Origin: JAZGGS01 sp963714405 | GTDB lineage: Bacteria > Bacteroidota > Ignavibacteria > Ignavibacteriales > Ignavibacteriaceae | Reading direction: 5' to 3' | DNA length: 64,000 nt | NCBI GenBank assembly: GCA_963714405.1 | Contig: CAVQOH010000001.1 | Location: forward strand, 682,001 to 746,000 | Shown here: one piece after another, positions 61,610 to 64,000 of the stretch | Layout: every line of letters starts with the position of its first letter | Position numbering within the stretch: position 1 is the first letter of the stretch | Notes under the pieces: model-generated | What the model saw: the letters and a program-made list of their open reading frames with translations, nothing else | Database searches by the model: none | What the model was told of the DNA's origin: nothing | Translations under genes and position numbers: made by a program

Positions 61610-63599
61610 ACATTCTTACATCGGTGTAGAGAACTGCTTTTTGCAGCATTTGCCACGTTGCCGCATTTTCACGAATATCTTTTATTCCAAGTCTTTCAAG
61701 ATGTCCCATTCCAACCACTATGTATTGGGTAATGAAACGGTTTTCAGGCAAACCCGGGAACCAGGGCCATCCGCCATTTGAATACTGCAGCTCCTGAAGT
61801 TTTTTCTCTGCGCGATCAAGCTCGTTTGCCATTCTTGTTAAATCGAAAAGCAATCCTACTCTGCGTTTTCTTTCTGTTTCATCCTGCGCATCTAAAACCC
61901 ACGGAGTTTCTTCGAGCAGTGCATATTTTAATTCCTGGTTCTTTTCCAGATTCGAAATGAGCGCATCTTTATCTACTTTTTTCCACGTATCAAAAATCTT
62001 TTTGATTTTCGGACTGGAGTTTGCAATATGTGTAGCAATACTGTTCGCATAAAATCGGTTGAAGATCTGCTCACTGCACTCGTAAGGATATTCCATCATA
62101 TATGGTAATGCCTGAATTGCATACCAAGCAGGATTCGCAGTGAACTCAAGTGTGAGATTATAATTCTGCAACGTTGATGAATTATTTTCCATCAATTTTT
62201 TAAGAAGGAAAGTTTTTGTTTGATTTCCCATAACGGGCAATGGTAAAGTTTCTGTAACAAGCATTCTGTTTACCAAAATTGGAAGAGCATTTTCTTCACC
62301 ATCAGAGTATTCCCCTGATTTTGCAATTACCCGGTATACGATAGCATCAACTTTGCCTAGAGGAACCTTTAGTCTCCAGCTTAAACCTTCACTTAGATCT
62401 TTGTCAACGCTAAATGATTTTATGTTCTCATTATTCTCAAAGAGATTATCAATCGGCTTCATTGTAAATGCATCGAACAACTGCAAAGTTGCTGATCCAG
62501 AAAGCGCACTATCCGAAAGGTTACTCACTTTTGCAGTAAAGTAAATCTCATCACCTTCTCTTAAAAACCTCGGTGGGTTCGGCACGATCATCAAATCTTT
62601 TTGAGTTACGGTTTCCTGGTATATCATTCCGTGCTTTAAATCTTTTGTAAGAGCAAAACCCATAAATTTCCACCGTGTTAAAGCTTCGGGGACATTGAAT
62701 GAAATTACTATTTCACCTTTTTCATTTGTTCTTAATTCAGGATAGAAAAATGCGGTTTCATTTAAATTTTTCCTGATCGGAACATCTTCAAATGAAGTCT
62801 GTGAAATTTGATCTTCATCTCCGTTTAAAACACCACCACTTTGTAGAGAAGTTTTACTATCAACACCTCTAATAGGTAATCTTGATATTTCCTCGCCCTC
62901 AGACTTGAAACCTCCAGGTTCAACATTTACGTCATCGAGAGCCATTTCGGTAACTGCCTCCATTCTTCCACCTTTATAAAGTAACCCATCGCTATACATA
63001 CTATAACCATACCCATAAAAATAAAAGCCAAAGTTGTTGATGTATGGATAATAGAAATATTGCCGGGAGACGTAAGTGTTCCATCCTTCATCATAAACAT
63101 TCGAGCTGACGATTTGGAATGCATTATCGGTTGTCCAGTTCAATCGTGAATAGTAGTAGGAATGAATATTAAATCCCCAGTAGTTTGCTGCAAATGCATC
63201 GAGCGAGGCATCATACATTGAAGCAAGAAGTTCTGCTGCAATTGCATCGCCGTTTGGACCGGTAATTTTAAGTTTCCATTCTTCTTTTGAACCGGGAAGA
63301 ATTTTATTTCTAAAAGTTTCAAATGAAATGTTTAATGCTTTATTGCTCCACGGAACAGAAATAACCTGTGTTAAAATGTGGCTTTCATTATTTACTATAA
63401 AAGAAACATGAACAACTATGTTGCCGCGGTAATCTTCTTTTATCGGTATATCAATCTGCTTTTGCTCATCATCCAGCGTTATCCATTCTTTCTTTATTAT
63501 TTTCGCATCGTATTCAATTTCATAAAGTGCTTTTACATCTTCTTCTGCAGAACCGATGTAGAGTTTTGCTGTCTCACCCGGTTCATAAGCTGTTTTTAT
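61566..63599 (-). CDS. Alpha-2-macroglobulin family protein, central fragment with thioester site
   Basis: Open from a stop at 63600-63602 down to TAA at 61566, this piece of about 677 codons includes macroglobulin domains (YEPGETAKLYIG, NWYEK-type linkers), the bait-side region and the segment FFYPELRTNEKGEI typical of the family. It also holds the thioester motif CSEQ at 62067-62078 within YPYECSEQIFNR. The Cys-Gln thioester would trap attacking proteases covalently. The first ATG in frame is at 63218, but coding clearly begins upstream in another frame, so that ATG is internal. Confidence 0.85.
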   Translation of the reverse strand: MKTAYEPGETAKLYIGSAEEDVKALYEIEYDAKIIKKEWITLDDEQKQIDIPIKEDYRGNIVVHVSFIVNNESHILTQVISVPWSNKALNISFETFRNKILPGSKEEWKLKITGPNGDAIAAELLASMYDASLDAFAANYWGFNIHSYYYSRLNWTTDNAFQIVSSNVYDEGWNTYVSRQYFYYPYINNFGFYFYGYGYSMYSDGLLYKGGRMEAVTEMALDDVNVEPGGFKSEGEEISRLPIRGVDSKTSLQSGGVLNGDEDQISQTSFEDVPIRKNLNETAFFYPELRTNEKGEIVISFNVPEALTRWKFMGFALTKDLKHGMIYQETVTQKDLMIVPNPPRFLREGDEIYFTAKVSNLSDSALSGSATLQLFDAFTMKPIDNLFENNENIKSFSVDKDLSEGLSWRLKVPLGKVDAIVYRVIAKSGEYSDGEENALPILVNRMLVTETLPLPVMGNQTKTFLLKKLMENNSSTLQNYNLTLEFTANPAWYAIQALPYMMEYPYECSEQIFNRFYANSIATHIANSSPKIKKIFDTWKKVDKDALISNLEKNQELKYALLEETPWVLDAQDETERKRRVGLLFDLTRMANELDRAEKKLQELQYSNGGWPWFPGLPENRFITQYIVVGMGHLERLGIKDIRENAATWQMLQKAVLYTDVRMYEDYEWIKKHGVSE

Positions 63600-64000
63600 T
63601 TAGATAAATCCAACTTGCTTCATTTAAAGGCGTTTTATCTGCTTCAGGATTGAAGAGAGTAAAATATCTTACAAGTTCAACAGGGGTTCCGTTTTTATCT
63701 TTTGTCTTTAAAGTCAAAACATATTTCCCAGCTTCCCAATCATTTTGTTCATCGAAGTCTATATATGAAGTATCTGTTGTTTTAAAGCTTGTTTCAAATA
63801 CTCTCTTTTCTTTTTCCCAGTTGAAAAATTCATTTTCATCATTGTAAATATCGTGATCGAAAGTTTTCGTAATAATCTTCTTTCGTTAAAAGAAACTCAT
63901 CTGGTTTTCCCCATAGCCTGTTTCTGAAAATTCTATCTGGATTTTTAAGTTTGTGAATTTCAATTTCAACTTTAGCTTTTTCAAACTGCCCATTAAGATT
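63583..64000 (-). CDS. Alpha-2-macroglobulin family protein, upstream fragments (gene continues past window end)
   Basis: Two short frames continue the same protein toward its N-terminus. One runs from the window edge to TGA at 63839 and includes RIFRNRLWGKPDEFLLTKED. The next, ending at TGA 63583, includes FDEQNDWEAGKYVLTLK and NPEADKTPLNEASWIYLNK. Joins need one A removed near 63862-63866 and one A removed in the A5 run near 63594-63598. The gene start is beyond base 64000. The residues are macroglobulin-domain-like. Confidence 0.75.

Noticed and set aside
63140..63322. 60-codon minus-strand frame near the macroglobulin gene
   Set aside because: Shadow frame of the alpha-2-macroglobulin coding sequence, which reads well through this region in another frame.
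1..64000. tRNA, rRNA, CRISPR array or intact insertion sequence
   Set aside because: Looked for on both strands; no cloverleaf-like GC-rich segment, regular spaced repeat or transposase motif was found.

Overview
The window looks like a chromosomal segment from a low-GC, free-living member of the Bacteroidota/Ignavibacteria side of the FCB group, most like the Ignavibacteriales. The supporting signs are AT-rich codon use, a type IX secretion (T9SS) C-terminal domain with the NYPNPFNPSTTI signature, scarce Shine-Dalgarno sequences, Bacteroidota-like -33/-7 promoter elements, a complete o-succinylbenzoate menaquinone pathway and large multiheme cytochromes c. The taxon is inferred, not proven. 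I saw no rRNA, tRNA, CRISPR array, prophage or intact insertion sequence.

Layout. 1-2.1 kb: envelope proteins (low-complexity tail, small lipoprotein, FadL-like barrel). 2.3-12.0 kb: rsgA followed by a tightly overlapping menaquinone operon, menF-menD-menH-menB-menA-menC-menE, with a hot-dog thioesterase (MenI candidate) at its end. 12.0-15.7 kb: a peroxide module of oxyR (both redox cysteines kept), a DUF454 gene and katG. 15.7-21.4 kb: nitrilase-family amidase, membrane protein, asd, an NtrB/NtrC-type two-component pair and an acetyltransferase. 21.4-30.8 kb: an electron-transfer region with a T9SS-exported octaheme-class cytochrome, then an operon of a 13-heme/cytochrome-b fusion (CbcL-like), a 19-heme membrane-anchored cytochrome, a separate cytochrome b and a NapC/NirT-like heptaheme protein. 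Menaquinone made by the men operon is the likely electron donor. 30.8-33.3 kb: threonine synthase, DinB-like and YdeI-like proteins.

33.3-57.2 kb is the most distinctive part. It is a rearranged version of the ygeW-ygeY-ygfK-ssnA-xdh-hyuA set known from E. coli and purine-fermenting anaerobes. It has a knotted transcarbamylase, a YgeY hydrolase, YgfK, SsnA, a three-subunit molybdenum hydroxylase, a PLP enzyme where YgeX would sit, XdhC, a MocA-like cytidylyltransferase, a fused formiminotransferase-cyclodeaminase and a dihydropyrimidinase-like hydrolase. Together they suggest anaerobic purine or related N-heterocycle breakdown with the formimino group passed to folate. A von Willebrand factor A pair, an OmpA-like protein with thrombospondin-3 repeats, an UpxY-type antiterminator and a run of small broken genes are interspersed.

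57.2-64 kb: an accessory stretch with a lipoprotein, a DUF202-like protein, a frameshifted methyltransferase, a secreted protein, a divergent dispersed repeat, a decayed duplicate of an alpha-2-macroglobulin 3' end, and the alpha-2-macroglobulin gene itself (thioester CSEQ), frameshifted three times and running off the window.

At least seven genes carry apparent single-base frameshifts or lost starts (rsgA, menF, the small genes at 52.35-53.1 kb, the methyltransferase, alpha-2-macroglobulin). Several fall in short homopolymers, so residual sequencing error is a serious alternative to real gene decay.
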